13,879 bases of DNA, taken from NCBI GenBank assembly GCA_017380995.1, contig JAFOCY010000112.1:1-13879 (forward strand), in the 5' to 3' direction. The notes below the pieces were generated by a model, which worked only from the letters and a program-made list of their open reading frames with translations, was not told the DNA's origin and made no database searches. Shown here one piece after another: positions 5,516 through 12,590 of the stretch. The position numbers and the translations under genes were made by a program. The stretch comes from Oscillibacter sp. (GTDB lineage Bacteria; Bacillota; Clostridia; Oscillospirales; Oscillospiraceae). How positions within the stretch are numbered: position 1 is the first letter of the stretch; each line of letters starts with the position of its first letter.

Positions 5516-6739
5516 TTAAACATCGTCTCTTATCAGCGGCATACTCATGCACCGGGGGCCGCCCCGGCCCCGGGACAGCTCGGCACTGGGGATCTCATGG
5601 ATGCGCACGCCCGCCTCCTCCAGGGAGCGGTTGGTCACATCGTTTCTGGTGTACACCACCACCTCGCCGGGGGCGATGGCCAGGGTGTTGCTGCCGTCGC
5701 TCCACTGCTCCCGGGCCGCGTCAATGGGACCGCCCCGGCCGCAGGGGATGAGGGTGACGGCATCCAGGTGGAGGTGCTCCTTCAGGATATCCTCCAGCCG
5801 CCCGTCCTCCTGGCGGATCTTGATCTTCCGGTTTTCATCCAACTCCATCACGAACACGGTGATGGAGGCAAGGATGTTGGGATGGACGGTGAATTTGTCC
5901 CGGTCCACCATGGTAAAGACCGTATCCAGGTGCATGAAGGAACGGGTCTTGGGGATGTTGAAGGCCAGCACCTTCTTGAAGGTCTTGCTTTTGGTGAGGA
6001 CCGTTTCGGCCAGAGTGTCGATGGAGTCCTCCCTGGTCCGCTGGGAGATGCCCACCGCCAGCACCTCCGGGGAGAGCACCAGGATATCGCCGCCCTCCAG
6101 GGAGGAGGTGTGGCCCCGGTCGTACCACCGGGGTGCGTTTTTGTAAACGGGATGATGCTCAAAGATGAATTTTCCGAAGAGGGTCTCCCGGTTTCGGGTC
6201 ACGGTGTGCATCTTGTGGATGGAAACGCCGGTACCGATGGTTGCGAAGGGGTCCCGGGTAAAATAGAGGTTAGGCATGGGATCTACCACGAAGGGATAAT
6301 CATCCTCCAGGGCCCCCAGGTAGTCTCCCAGCTTCCCGCTGCTTTCCCGCAGGGCGCTTTTCCGGACGCCCGCCATCATCATGCTGACCATGTCCCGGTC
6401 AGGCATGGCGGCCAGGTACTCATAAAGCCGCTCTCCGGTGCGCTCGTCGGTAATGTCGGACTCCTTGATGAACTGGCGGATAAATTCCTGGCGCACCGCC
6501 GCGTCGGTGATGGATTCCGCGACCAGGTCCGTCAGGTACACCACCTCCACGCCCTGGGACCGAAGGCACTCGGCAAAGGCGTCATGCTCCCGCTGGGCCT
6601 CTTTCAGGTAGGGGATATCATCAAACAAAAGCCGCTCCAGGTACTCCGGCACCAGGTTTTCCAGCTCCTGCCCGGGCCGGTGCAGCATCACCTTTCGAAG
6701 CCGCCCGATCTCCGACGTATTATGGATGCCTGTATCCAA
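5516..6739 (-). CDS. arcA: Arginine deiminase (ArcA)
   Basis: This cytosolic enzyme hydrolyses arginine to citrulline and ammonia, the first step of the arginine deiminase pathway. The 407 residues match the usual length. Motifs are TSEIGRLRKVMLHRPG at 8-23, PNLYFTRDP at 156-164, EGGD at 215-218, the catalytic HLD at 270-272 and the catalytic Cys397 in RGGPRCMSMPL near the C-terminus. All key residues are present, so it should be active. The start is TTG: an in-frame TGA lies only two codons before it and no in-frame ATG or GTG precedes the conserved N-terminus. AAAGGAG lies 10 bases upstream, inside a four-codon leader frame. It is first in the arc operon. The lipoprotein terminator lies just upstream, so it needs its own promoter, which I could not identify with confidence. 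Confidence 0.96.
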   Translation of the reverse strand: MDTGIHNTSEIGRLRKVMLHRPGQELENLVPEYLERLLFDDIPYLKEAQREHDAFAECLRSQGVEVVYLTDLVAESITDAAVRQEFIRQFIKESDITDERTGERLYEYLAAMPDRDMVSMMMAGVRKSALRESSGKLGDYLGALEDDYPFVVDPMPNLYFTRDPFATIGTGVSIHKMHTVTRNRETLFGKFIFEHHPVYKNAPRWYDRGHTSSLEGGDILVLSPEVLAVGISQRTREDSIDTLAETVLTKSKTFKKVLAFNIPKTRSFMHLDTVFTMVDRDKFTVHPNILASITVFVMELDENRKIKIRQEDGRLEDILKEHLHLDAVTLIPCGRGGPIDAAREQWSDGSNTLAIAPGEVVVYTRNDVTNRSLEEAGVRIHEIPSAELSRGRGGPRCMSMPLIRDDV

Positions 6740-6745
6740 ATCGCT

Positions 6746-6760
6746 TCACGCTCCTTTCAT
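6746..6760 (-). promoter_or_regulatory. Four-codon leader frame (MKGA, stop TGA) carrying the arcA ribosome site
   Basis: An ATG at 6760 has its own good ribosome site (GGAGG, 5 bases away). It is read as Met-Lys-Gly-Ala and stops at TGA 6746-6748. It is in the same frame as arcA, whose TTG start is at 6739, two codons after the TGA. The AAAGGAG serving arcA lies within the leader. This geometry would permit translational coupling or reinitiation. It could also be fortuitous, since the leader is too short to test by composition. Confidence 0.4.
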
Positions 6761-6803
6761 TGCTTCCTCCATAGAATGCGGCGATTTGCGGATTTTATGA
6801 GAT

Positions 6804-6826
6804 TTTTTTGCTTCAAGCGCAAAAAA
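6804..6826. promoter_or_regulatory. Inverted repeat in the arcA upstream region
   Basis: TTTTTTGC (6804-6811) and GCAAAAAA (6819-6826) form an 8-bp inverted repeat with a 7-base spacer. It overlaps the U-tract of the lipoprotein terminator and lies about 65-85 bases upstream of the arcA start, where an operator or promoter is expected. Around it I see only weak -10-like TAAAAT and -35-like TTGCGC hexamers with poor spacing, so no promoter is called. Confidence 0.3.
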
Positions 6827-6848
6827 GACACCCTTCCAGGTGTCTTTT
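6821..6848 (-). terminator. Intrinsic terminator of the lipoprotein gene
   Basis: AAAAGACACC (6823-6832) pairs with GGTGTCTTTT (6839-6848) around a 6-base loop. The minus-strand transcript ends in a run of six U residues (6821-6826). The stem begins four bases after the lipoprotein stop codon and separates this gene from arcA. Confidence 0.9.
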
Positions 6849-6852
6849 CCGT

Positions 6853-7398
6853 TTACTCGATCAATTCAAATGTATTGGCCATCGCTGTGAGCGTCGGCTC
6901 ATAGGCCGAATCCGCCGGGTATTCCCAGGCGATGACATAGGTGGTACCGTGGATCCCCTCCGCCACCATGAACTGACACAGGTCTCCATCGTCATCCGTG
7001 CCGGAGAGCGGGTCCCCCAGTTCGCCGCCAAGACCGCAGGAAAACAGATATTCGCAATCCCGCATATAGCGGTCCCGGGCCACGGCGAAGCTGACCCCCG
7101 CATAGTGGTAAATGCTGATCTTCGCATCCTCCTCAGCATCACATTCCCAGGTATCATGGGGGATGCCGTCGTCACTTTCCAGCTCCAGTGTCCACCCCTC
7201 GACAGGGATATAAAGGGAATACTCCTCTCCAATGTGGAGCGATGCGGTTTCGCCGCTGTCCAGTTCCACGGAAGCTTCCCTTCCCAGGTCTTTCGCCGTC
7301 AGCTTTTCTTTCTGCGAACTTTGGGGCGGTGTTTCCTGGGCCGCGCAGCCGGTCAAAAGGGCCGCAGCCAGTACCAGGGCCCAGCATTTATGTTTCAT
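6853..7398 (-). CDS. Hypothetical acidic lipoprotein
   Basis: I do not recognise this 181-residue protein. It has a clear lipoprotein signal peptide (MKHKCWALVLAAALLTGC, lipidated Cys18), a short polar linker rich in Gln/Ser/Lys, and then a soluble domain of mixed strands and helices rich in Asp and Glu. Four further cysteines (86, 115, 121, 141) could form two disulfides outside the membrane. The pattern of a strand-rich N-half and a C-terminal helix ending in LTAMANTFELIE resembles small secreted ligand-binding or stress domains, but I assign no function. The start is fixed by AAAGGAGG 7 bases upstream. Terminators on both sides make it a single-gene unit between the branched-chain ABC operon and arcA. 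Confidence 0.85.
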   Translation of the reverse strand: MKHKCWALVLAAALLTGCAAQETPPQSSQKEKLTAKDLGREASVELDSGETASLHIGEEYSLYIPVEGWTLELESDDGIPHDTWECDAEEDAKISIYHYAGVSFAVARDRYMRDCEYLFSCGLGGELGDPLSGTDDDGDLCQFMVAEGIHGTTYVIAWEYPADSAYEPTLTAMANTFELIE

Positions 7399-7452
7399 GG
7401 CAATGCCTCCTTTGTTTCTTTGCACGAATATGCTATTCCATCCGGCTTCAAA

Positions 7453-7487
7453 TATCATGAAAAAACTGTGAATTCTTCTTCATGATA
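7453..7487. promoter_or_regulatory. Inverted repeat upstream of the lipoprotein gene
   Basis: TATCATGAA (7453-7461) and TTCATGATA (7479-7487) form a perfect 9-bp inverted repeat with a 17-base spacer, 55-89 bases upstream of the lipoprotein start. Half-site spacing of 26 bases centre to centre (about 2.5 helical turns) could suit a dimeric regulator. No good promoter hexamers were found nearby. Its role is unknown. Confidence 0.35.
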
Positions 7488-7500
7488 CGGCCCGGGACGC

Positions 7501-7530
7501 AAAAATCCCCCCGACTTTCGTCGGAGGGAT
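7501..7530 (-). terminator. Intrinsic terminator of the branched-chain amino acid ABC operon
   Basis: Positions 7505-7515 pair with 7520-7530 (one C/A mismatch) around a TTTC loop. On the minus strand the hairpin is followed by a run of five T residues (7501-7504 plus the stem end). It lies six bases after the livF stop. Confidence 0.9.
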
Positions 7531-7536
7531 CTGATT

Positions 7537-8247
7537 TTAGCCGTTCTTGCCCAGGTAGGCCTCACGGACCTTTTCGTTCACCAGCAGCTCCGCGCCGGTA
7601 CCGGACATGGTGATGTTGCCGGTTTCCAGCACATAGGCCTGGTCTGCGATCTTCAACGCCATGTTGGCGTTCTGCTCCACCAGCAAAACGGTCACGCCCT
7701 GGCGGTTGATCTCCCGGATGATGGAGAAGATATCCTGCACCACCAGGGGGGCAAGGCCCAGGGAGGGCTCATCCAGCATCATCAGCTTGGGGCGGGACAT
7801 GAGGGCCCGGCCCACGGCCAGCATCTGCTGCTCGCCGCCGGAGAGGGTGCCGGCCAGCTGCCAGTGGCGCTCCTCCAGACGGGGGAAGAGGCTGTAGACC
7901 CACTGAATGTCCTTTTCGATCTCCGCCTTGTCCTTACGGAGGTAGGCGCCGATCTTCAGGTTCTCCAGAACCGTCATATCCGGGAAGACCCGGCGGCCTT
8001 CGGGGCTCATGGCGATACCGGAGGTAACGATCTTGTCGATGGGCTTGCCCAGCAGCTCCTCGCCGTTCCAGGAGATGGAGCCGGAGGCCGCCTTCACCAG
8101 GCCGGAAATGGTGCGCAGGGTGGTGGACTTACCAGCGCCGTTGGCGCCGATGAGGGTCACGATCTTGCCGTCAGGCACTTCCAGGGAAATGCCCCGCAGG
8201 GCCTGGATGCCGCCGTAGGCAACGTGGAGGTTTTCAATTTTAAGCAT
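7537..8247 (-). CDS. livF: Branched-chain amino acid ABC transporter, ATP-binding protein LivF
   Basis: This is one of the two cytoplasmic ATPases of the LIV/HAAT importer and works as a heterodimer with LivG. The 236 residues hold Walker A GANGAGKS at 34-41, the LivF hallmark SPEGRRVFPDMTV at 81-93 in the Q-loop area, signature LSGGE at 135-139, Walker B LMMLDE at 155-160 and LLVEQN in the H-loop area, where Gln replaces His as usual in LivF. The start is the ATG that overlaps the end of livG by eight bases. A longer frame running back to 8319 lies wholly inside livG and lacks the family N-terminus. It is the last gene of the operon and is followed by a terminator. Confidence 0.96.
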   Translation of the reverse strand: MLKIENLHVAYGGIQALRGISLEVPDGKIVTLIGANGAGKSTTLRTISGLVKAASGSISWNGEELLGKPIDKIVTSGIAMSPEGRRVFPDMTVLENLKIGAYLRKDKAEIEKDIQWVYSLFPRLEERHWQLAGTLSGGEQQMLAVGRALMSRPKLMMLDEPSLGLAPLVVQDIFSIIREINRQGVTVLLVEQNANMALKIADQAYVLETGNITMSGTGAELLVNEKVREAYLGKNG

Positions 8248-9082
8248 CTTCGGCCACCCCCAAATATGCGTCGATGACGCGCTTGTTGTTCTGGATCTCC
8301 GTCGGCGTGCCCTCGGCAATGAGCTTGCCGAAGTCCAGCACGTAGATACGGTCGGAGATATTCATGACCAGGTTCATATGGTGCTCAATGAGGAAAATGG
8401 TGAGGTGGAACTTATCCCGGATCTCACCGATAAACGCCGTCAGCTCGTCGGTCTCCTGGGGGTTCATGCCGGCGGCAGGCTCGTCAAGGAGCAGCAGCTT
8501 CGGCTCCGCGGCAAGAGCGCGGGCGATCTCCAGGCGGCGCTGCTTGCCGTAAGGAAGAGAAGTTGCCAGCTCATCCTTCACGTCAGCCAGGCCCACCACT
8601 TCCAGCAGCTCCAGAACTTCCTGGCGCTGGCGGGCCTCCTCCTTGCGGTTGAGGCGGAAGGTGGCGGAGAAGACGTTGGAAGTCGCGCGGCAGTGCTTTG
8701 CGATCAGCACGTTATCAAACACAGTCTGGCTCTTCCAGAGGCGAATGTTCTGGAAGGTACGGGCCATGCCCATCTTGGTGATCTTATCGGGGGTGGGGGC
8801 CAGCACATGGGTGTATTCCCCGTCATGCTCGCCCTTATAAAGCTTTTTCATCTTGCCCTGGGGGTGGTTCTCGATGACCTTTTCACCGCAGAACCACACC
8901 GCGCCGTTGGTGGGCTGGTAAACGCCGGTGGTGACGTTAAAGGCGGTGGTCTTGCCTGCGCCGTTGGGACCGATGAGGGCCACGATCTCGCCCTCGTTGA
9001 TCTCCAGGTTCAGGTTATCGACCGCCACGACGCCGCCGAACTGCATGGTGGCGTTTTCGATCTTCAATACGCTCTTGCTCAT
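8240..9082 (-). CDS. livG: Branched-chain amino acid ABC transporter, ATP-binding protein LivG
   Basis: This is the second cytoplasmic ATPase of the LIV importer. The 280 residues have Walker A GPNGAGKT at 38-45, the LivG hallmark GMARTFQNIRLW with Q-loop Gln111, a degenerate signature LPYGK at 176-180, Walker B LLLLDE at 196-201 and H-loop His234 in LIEHHM. It is about 25 residues longer than the common 255. The excess is a Lys/His/Tyr-rich stretch at about 70-98 between Walker A and the Q-loop. The ATG overlaps the livM stop by four bases (ATGA), and GGAGG lies 10 bases upstream. It overlaps livF by eight bases, so the three genes are translationally coupled. Confidence 0.96.
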   Translation of the reverse strand: MSKSVLKIENATMQFGGVVAVDNLNLEINEGEIVALIGPNGAGKTTAFNVTTGVYQPTNGAVWFCGEKVIENHPQGKMKKLYKGEHDGEYTHVLAPTPDKITKMGMARTFQNIRLWKSQTVFDNVLIAKHCRATSNVFSATFRLNRKEEARQRQEVLELLEVVGLADVKDELATSLPYGKQRRLEIARALAAEPKLLLLDEPAAGMNPQETDELTAFIGEIRDKFHLTIFLIEHHMNLVMNISDRIYVLDFGKLIAEGTPTEIQNNKRVIDAYLGVAEDA

Positions 9083-10194
9083 TTGCCGGCGGCCTCCTTT
9101 CTCTTTTTCCGTCTGTACTTGGGGTCGATCAGGTCGGGAAGCTCCTTATCGCCCATGATGCCCTTGCGGAAGAACAGCACGATCACCATGATGATGACGG
9201 AGAACACCGCCATGCGGAAACCGTTCTTGAAAATATCGGGGGCATTGATGCCCAGGAAGGTGCCGGAGTCCAGACCGCGCAGCAGCCACTCGGAAGAGAA
9301 AATATACAGGAAGCTGGCGAGAACGGAGCCGGTGATGGAGCCGATGCCGCCGATGACCACGATGAGGAGGATCTCATAGGTCAGGCTGGACTTGAAGGGA
9401 GCGGCTGCGATGGTACCCATGTACATGGCCATCATGCCACCGCCGATACCGGCAAAGAAGGAGCTGATGATAAAGGCCATGCGCTTATGCTTGGCCAGGT
9501 TGATGCCCATAGCCTCGGCTGCCACTTCGTCGTCACGGATGGCCTTGAAGGCGCGGCCGTAAGTGGAGTTGATGAGCAGCAGGATCACCGCGATCATCAA
9601 TCCTGCCAGGAGCACATAGGGCGTGGCCTTGCCGAAGGTGGGATAGCTCTTGAGGAGGTTGGAGCCGTTGGTGATGGGGCCCAGGGCGTTCCACTGGAAG
9701 AACGCACGCAGGATCTCGGCAAAGCCCAGGGTGGCGATGGCCAGATAGTCGCTCTTGAGGCGCAGCACGGGAAGGCCAATGAGGTAGGCCATCAGGGCTG
9801 CCAGCAGTCCGCCGATCAGCAGGCAGAAGAGCATACCCACCACGGTGCCCACTGTCTCGCCCAGGAAGCCGGCGAAGATCTCAGGCACGGAGAAGGGGAT
9901 GGCGCCGCCATCAAAATACTGGTAAACGCTGGCCTTCTTTGCAACAGGGATGGTCAGCACGCCGTAGGCATAGGCGCCCAGCAGCATGAAGCCTGCCTGG
10001 CCCAGGGAGAAAAGGCCCGTAAAGCCGTTGAGGAGGTTCATGGAAACTGCCACCAGCGCGTAGACGGTGGCTTTCTTAATCACGGTGACTGCAATGTGGT
10101 AGGTAGGCAGCGTCATGTCCACAACGATGCACGCTGCCAGCAAAATGGCCAGCACCACCGCCGTGAAGATGGTCTTTTTCTTCTTCATAGTCAT
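9079..10194 (-). CDS. livM: Branched-chain amino acid ABC transporter, permease LivM
   Basis: This is an integral membrane permease (BPD_transp_2 class) that pairs with LivH. The 371 residues begin with a Lys-rich cytoplasmic tail and a first helix at about 8-30. Typical LivM wording follows: SMNLLNGFTGLFSLGQAGFM, LKSDYLAIATLGFAEI, the GRAFKAIRDDEVAAEAMGI cytoplasmic loop thought to dock on the ATPases, and SFFAGIGGGMMAMY. The C-terminus is basic. The start at 10194 has AAGGAGG eight bases upstream; a second ATG two codons later is possible but less well spaced. It lies 13 bases after livH and overlaps livG by four bases. Confidence 0.95.
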   Translation of the reverse strand: MTMKKKKTIFTAVVLAILLAACIVVDMTLPTYHIAVTVIKKATVYALVAVSMNLLNGFTGLFSLGQAGFMLLGAYAYGVLTIPVAKKASVYQYFDGGAIPFSVPEIFAGFLGETVGTVVGMLFCLLIGGLLAALMAYLIGLPVLRLKSDYLAIATLGFAEILRAFFQWNALGPITNGSNLLKSYPTFGKATPYVLLAGLMIAVILLLINSTYGRAFKAIRDDEVAAEAMGINLAKHKRMAFIISSFFAGIGGGMMAMYMGTIAAAPFKSSLTYEILLIVVIGGIGSITGSVLASFLYIFSSEWLLRGLDSGTFLGINAPDIFKNGFRMAVFSVIIMVIVLFFRKGIMGDKELPDLIDPKYRRKKRKEAAGK

Positions 10195-10207
10195 GTTCTG
10201 CACCTCC

Positions 10208-11086
10208 TTACACCTTGTCCGTGACCTTCTCACCGAACAGGCCGGTGGGCTTGACGCACAGGACCACGATCAGCAGCGCGAAGGTGAAGGCGTCGGAGAA
10301 GGTGGTGTAGCCCAGGCCCTTGATGATCTCTTCGCAAAGGCCGATGATAAAGGCGCCCACCACCGCGCCGGGGATGGAGCCGATGCCGCCGAAGACCGCC
10401 GCCACGAAGGCCTTGAGGCCGGGCATGCCGCCGGAGGTGATGGCAACGGAGGGATAGTTGGTGAAGTACAGCATGGAGCCGACGGCTGCCAGGAAGGAGC
10501 CGATGACGAAGGTCATGGAAATGACGGAGTTGATCTTGATGCCCATGAGCTGTGCCGTCTCAAAATCCTTGGCGGCGGCGCGCATAGCCATGCCGATCTT
10601 GGTGTTGTTGATGAGGTACACCAGCGCAATCACCAGGAAGATGGTCAGGAAGGGGGTGATGAGGGTGACGCGCTTGGTGGACGCGCCGAACAGCACCACA
10701 TTGTCGCTGATCCAGGGGATGGGGTTGCTGACGGGCTGGGGCACGCCGCCGGTAATGTAGAACGCCAGGTTCTGAATGAGGTAGCTCACGCCGATGGCGG
10801 AGATCATAACGGACATTCTGGGTGCGGTGCGCAAAGGCTTGTAGGCCACGCGCTCAATGGTGAAGCCCAGGGCCACCGTGGCAACGAGCACCAGCGGAAT
10901 GGCAAGGTAGATGGGCATGGAGGTCGTGGAATAGACCATGACCAGGCCCGCCACCATGAACACGTCGCCGTGAGCGAAGTTAATCAGGCGCAGAATGCCA
11001 TAGACCAGGGTATAGCCGATGGCGATCAGCGCGTACTGACCACCCACGGAAACGCCGTTGAGTAAGTACGGAAACAATTCTTGCAT
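10208..11086 (-). CDS. livH: Branched-chain amino acid ABC transporter, permease LivH
   Basis: This is an integral membrane permease of 292 residues and the usual partner of LivM. The N-terminus NGVSVGGQYALIAIGYTLVY and then GILRLINFAHGDVFMVAG are diagnostic of LivH. The MRAAAKDFETAQLMGI cytoplasmic loop and GMPGLKAFVAAVFGGIGSIPG near the C-terminal helices are also typical. About eight membrane helices can be drawn. The ATG at 11086 has AGGAGG eight bases upstream. A longer open frame to 11215 runs through the upstream terminator and is rejected. It is the first gene after the internal terminator that follows the binding-protein gene, so it depends on read-through or on a promoter not evident in 11087-11183. 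Confidence 0.95.
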   Translation of the reverse strand: MQELFPYLLNGVSVGGQYALIAIGYTLVYGILRLINFAHGDVFMVAGLVMVYSTTSMPIYLAIPLVLVATVALGFTIERVAYKPLRTAPRMSVMISAIGVSYLIQNLAFYITGGVPQPVSNPIPWISDNVVLFGASTKRVTLITPFLTIFLVIALVYLINNTKIGMAMRAAAKDFETAQLMGIKINSVISMTFVIGSFLAAVGSMLYFTNYPSVAITSGGMPGLKAFVAAVFGGIGSIPGAVVGAFIIGLCEEIIKGLGYTTFSDAFTFALLIVVLCVKPTGLFGEKVTDKV

Positions 11087-11132
11087 GAGGGGATCCTCCT
11101 GTGCTTTTTCTCTGATGGGAATGCTGGGCCGT

Positions 11133-11165
11133 CTCGAAAAAACGGATTTTGGCCGCTCTTTCGAG
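11133..11165. repeat. Inverted repeat in the livH leader
   Basis: CTCGAAA (11133-11139) and TTTCGAG (11159-11165) form a 7-bp inverted repeat with a 19-base spacer, between the internal terminator and the livH ribosome site. No U-tract follows it on the minus strand. It may be a leader stem or an operator for a second promoter. Nothing stronger can be said. Confidence 0.3.
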
Positions 11166-11183
11166 GCGACCCAAGAATAGGCG

Positions 11184-11223
11184 AAAAAAGGGGATGGCAG
11201 CGGACACGCCGCCATCCCCTTTT
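11184..11223 (-). terminator. Internal terminator between the binding-protein gene and livH
   Basis: A 13-bp stem (11186-11198 with 11211-11223, GGGGATGGC with GCCATCCCC plus flanking A-T pairs) closes a 12-base loop. On the minus strand it ends in six T residues (11184-11189). It follows the binding-protein stop by about 32 bases. Partial read-through here would give far more binding protein than membrane complex, a common arrangement in ABC operons. Confidence 0.88.
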
Positions 11224-11255
11224 GCGTTAGATTTTATCAATCAGCCTGCCGCGGA

Positions 11256-12452
11256 TCACTGGACGGTCTGGATCTTCACGAAGTCCCAAACGCCGTCAAC
11301 GGTGTTGGCAGTCTTGATGAAGGCGCCGTCACGCTTGGCGTCGCCGATGCTGTCGAACTCGATCAGGCCGGTCACGCCCTCAAAGCTGACAGAGGGCATT
11401 GCCTTCAAAACGGCAGCACGGTCGGGGCTGCCGGCCAGCTTCAGAGCCTCCAGAGCGGTCAGGTAAGCGTCATAGCCCACAGCGGTAACAGCAGCGATCA
11501 TGTCGTTGCCGCCGTTGTTGGTCAGCTGATCGGGGTTGGCGTTGAGCCACTCCTTGATGCCGCTGTCGAACTCGGGAGCGCCGCCTTCCTGATAGAAGGT
11601 GGTAACGAAGGCGCGGATATCCTCGCCGGTAGCAGCCTCGATGACCTTGTTGTTATCCCAGGTGTCGGAGCCCAGCAGAGCGCCCTCGTAAGCCTGAGCG
11701 GCAGAAGCCTCAACGATGAGCTGAGCATAGTTGATGGAGACGGGAGCGAAGATAACGCCTGCGCCGGCCGCCTTGGCGTTATTCACATAGGAGACGAAGT
11801 TAGCGCTGCCCTCGGGGAAGTCCTCATTGATGACAGTGCCGCCCAGAGCCTTGAAGGCCTCGGTGAAGTAGTAGACCAGGCCCTGGTCATAGTCGGAGCC
11901 CAGCATAGCCAGGGTGTAAGCGGTGTCAACGCCCAGCTCGTTGTAGGCGTAGTTGGCAAGAACAGTGCCCTGGAAGGGATCCAGGAAGGCCAGTCGGAAG
12001 TACACATCGCAGTCAGCGGTGACCTGGGGGTTGGTGCAGGAAGTACCCAGGGCAGGCATACCGGCCTCGGAGAACACAGCGCCGCCGGCCATGGAAACGC
12101 CGGAGCCGTAGGAGCCCAGGACGATGGAAACGTCACGGTTGATCAGCTCTGCCGCGGCAGAGGGGCCGTTTTCGGGAGTGGTGCGGTTATCCACGATCTC
12201 CAGCTTGACGTCATAGGTCTCGCCGCCGATCTCCACGGTGGGATACAGGTAGTGGGCATACTCAATACCCAGGATCTCCTGCTTGCCGCCGGCGCCGTTG
12301 TCGCCGGTCTGGGGCTCGTAGACGCCGACCTTGACGACCTTGTTGCCTGCAGAGGCGGGGGCGGAAGCGGCGGGGGCCTGCTCCTTAGCGCCGCAGGCGG
12401 CCAGGGACAGGGTCATTGCCAGAGTGAGTGCAAGTGCAAAAAACTTCTTCAT
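11256..12452 (-). CDS. livJ: Branched-chain amino acid ABC transporter, substrate-binding lipoprotein
   Basis: This is the extracellular lipid-anchored receptor of the LIV importer, a type I periplasmic-binding fold (Peripla_BP_6). The 398 residues start with MKKFFALALTLAMTLSLAAC, lipidated at Cys20, and a short Ala/Pro/Ser linker. The domain opens with VVKVGVYEPQTGDNGAGG. It continues with the family phrases SAAAELINRDVSIVLGSYGSG and AMLGSDYDQGLVYYFTEAF, and near the end YDAYLTALEALKLAG. The ATG at 12452 is preferred because AAGGAGG lies eight bases upstream; an ATG two codons earlier is only two bases from it. The symbol is by role: livJ and livK cannot be distinguished here. It has its own promoter and is separated from livH by a terminator. 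Confidence 0.94.
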   Translation of the reverse strand: MKKFFALALTLAMTLSLAACGAKEQAPAASAPASAGNKVVKVGVYEPQTGDNGAGGKQEILGIEYAHYLYPTVEIGGETYDVKLEIVDNRTTPENGPSAAAELINRDVSIVLGSYGSGVSMAGGAVFSEAGMPALGTSCTNPQVTADCDVYFRLAFLDPFQGTVLANYAYNELGVDTAYTLAMLGSDYDQGLVYYFTEAFKALGGTVINEDFPEGSANFVSYVNNAKAAGAGVIFAPVSINYAQLIVEASAAQAYEGALLGSDTWDNNKVIEAATGEDIRAFVTTFYQEGGAPEFDSGIKEWLNANPDQLTNNGGNDMIAAVTAVGYDAYLTALEALKLAGSPDRAAVLKAMPSVSFEGVTGLIEFDSIGDAKRDGAFIKTANTVDGVWDFVKIQTVQ

Positions 12453-12474
12453 ATTCATATCCTCCTTGTAGGAT

Positions 12475-12499
12475 CGGGAAAGAGGTATGCTCTTTCCCG
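12475..12499 (-). promoter_or_regulatory. Stem-loop at the predicted 5' end of the binding-protein mRNA
   Basis: Positions 12475-12484 pair perfectly with 12490-12499 (10 bp, GGGAAAGAG with CTCTTTCCC plus a C-G pair) around a 5-base loop. With transcription starting near 12503 the stem would begin about four bases from the 5' end, ahead of the ribosome site at 12459-12465. Such 5'-terminal stems commonly protect mRNA from decay. No U-tract follows, so it is not a terminator. Confidence 0.65.
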
Positions 12500-12509
12500 G
12501 CATGGTAGT

Positions 12510-12538
12510 ATTTTATTGTGTTTGCAGCAATTTAGCAA
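12510..12538 (-). promoter_or_regulatory. Sigma-A promoter of the branched-chain binding-protein gene
   Basis: On the minus strand the -35 TTGCTA (12533-12538) and -10 TAAAAT (12510-12515) are spaced by exactly 17 bases. Transcription would start near 12503, giving a leader of about 50 bases. The -35 is imperfect, which fits a promoter helped by an activator at the adjoining palindrome. Confidence 0.7.
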
Positions 12539-12539
12539 G

Positions 12540-12552
12540 GTGAAACTTTCAC
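12540..12552. promoter_or_regulatory. Perfect palindrome abutting the -35, candidate activator site
   Basis: GTGAAAC then TTTCAC forms a perfect 13-bp palindrome with a single central base. It lies one base upstream of the -35 element, centred near -43 from the predicted start. That position is typical of a class II activator. The protein is unknown, and the half-site spacing does not match CRP or FNR consensus exactly. Confidence 0.5.
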
Positions 12553-12590
12553 AAAAACTTTTTTGGTTTTTCGCCGCATTTGGCCCATTT

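Noticed and set aside
6800..6830. Sigma-A promoter for arcA
   Set aside because: TTGCGC and TAAAAT are 19 bases apart and other pairings are worse. A promoter must exist nearby, but none can be supported.
5429..6904. Long plus-strand open frame of 491 codons opposite arcA
   Set aside because: It is rich in His, Gly, Leu and Val in the pattern produced by reading GC-rich coding DNA backwards, has no ribosome site and starts inside the hairpin array. ArcA on the other strand has all catalytic motifs.
10115..11065. Plus-strand open frame of 316 codons opposite livH
   Set aside because: Low-complexity His/Gly/Asp/Glu translation, antisense to a clear permease gene, and no ribosome site.
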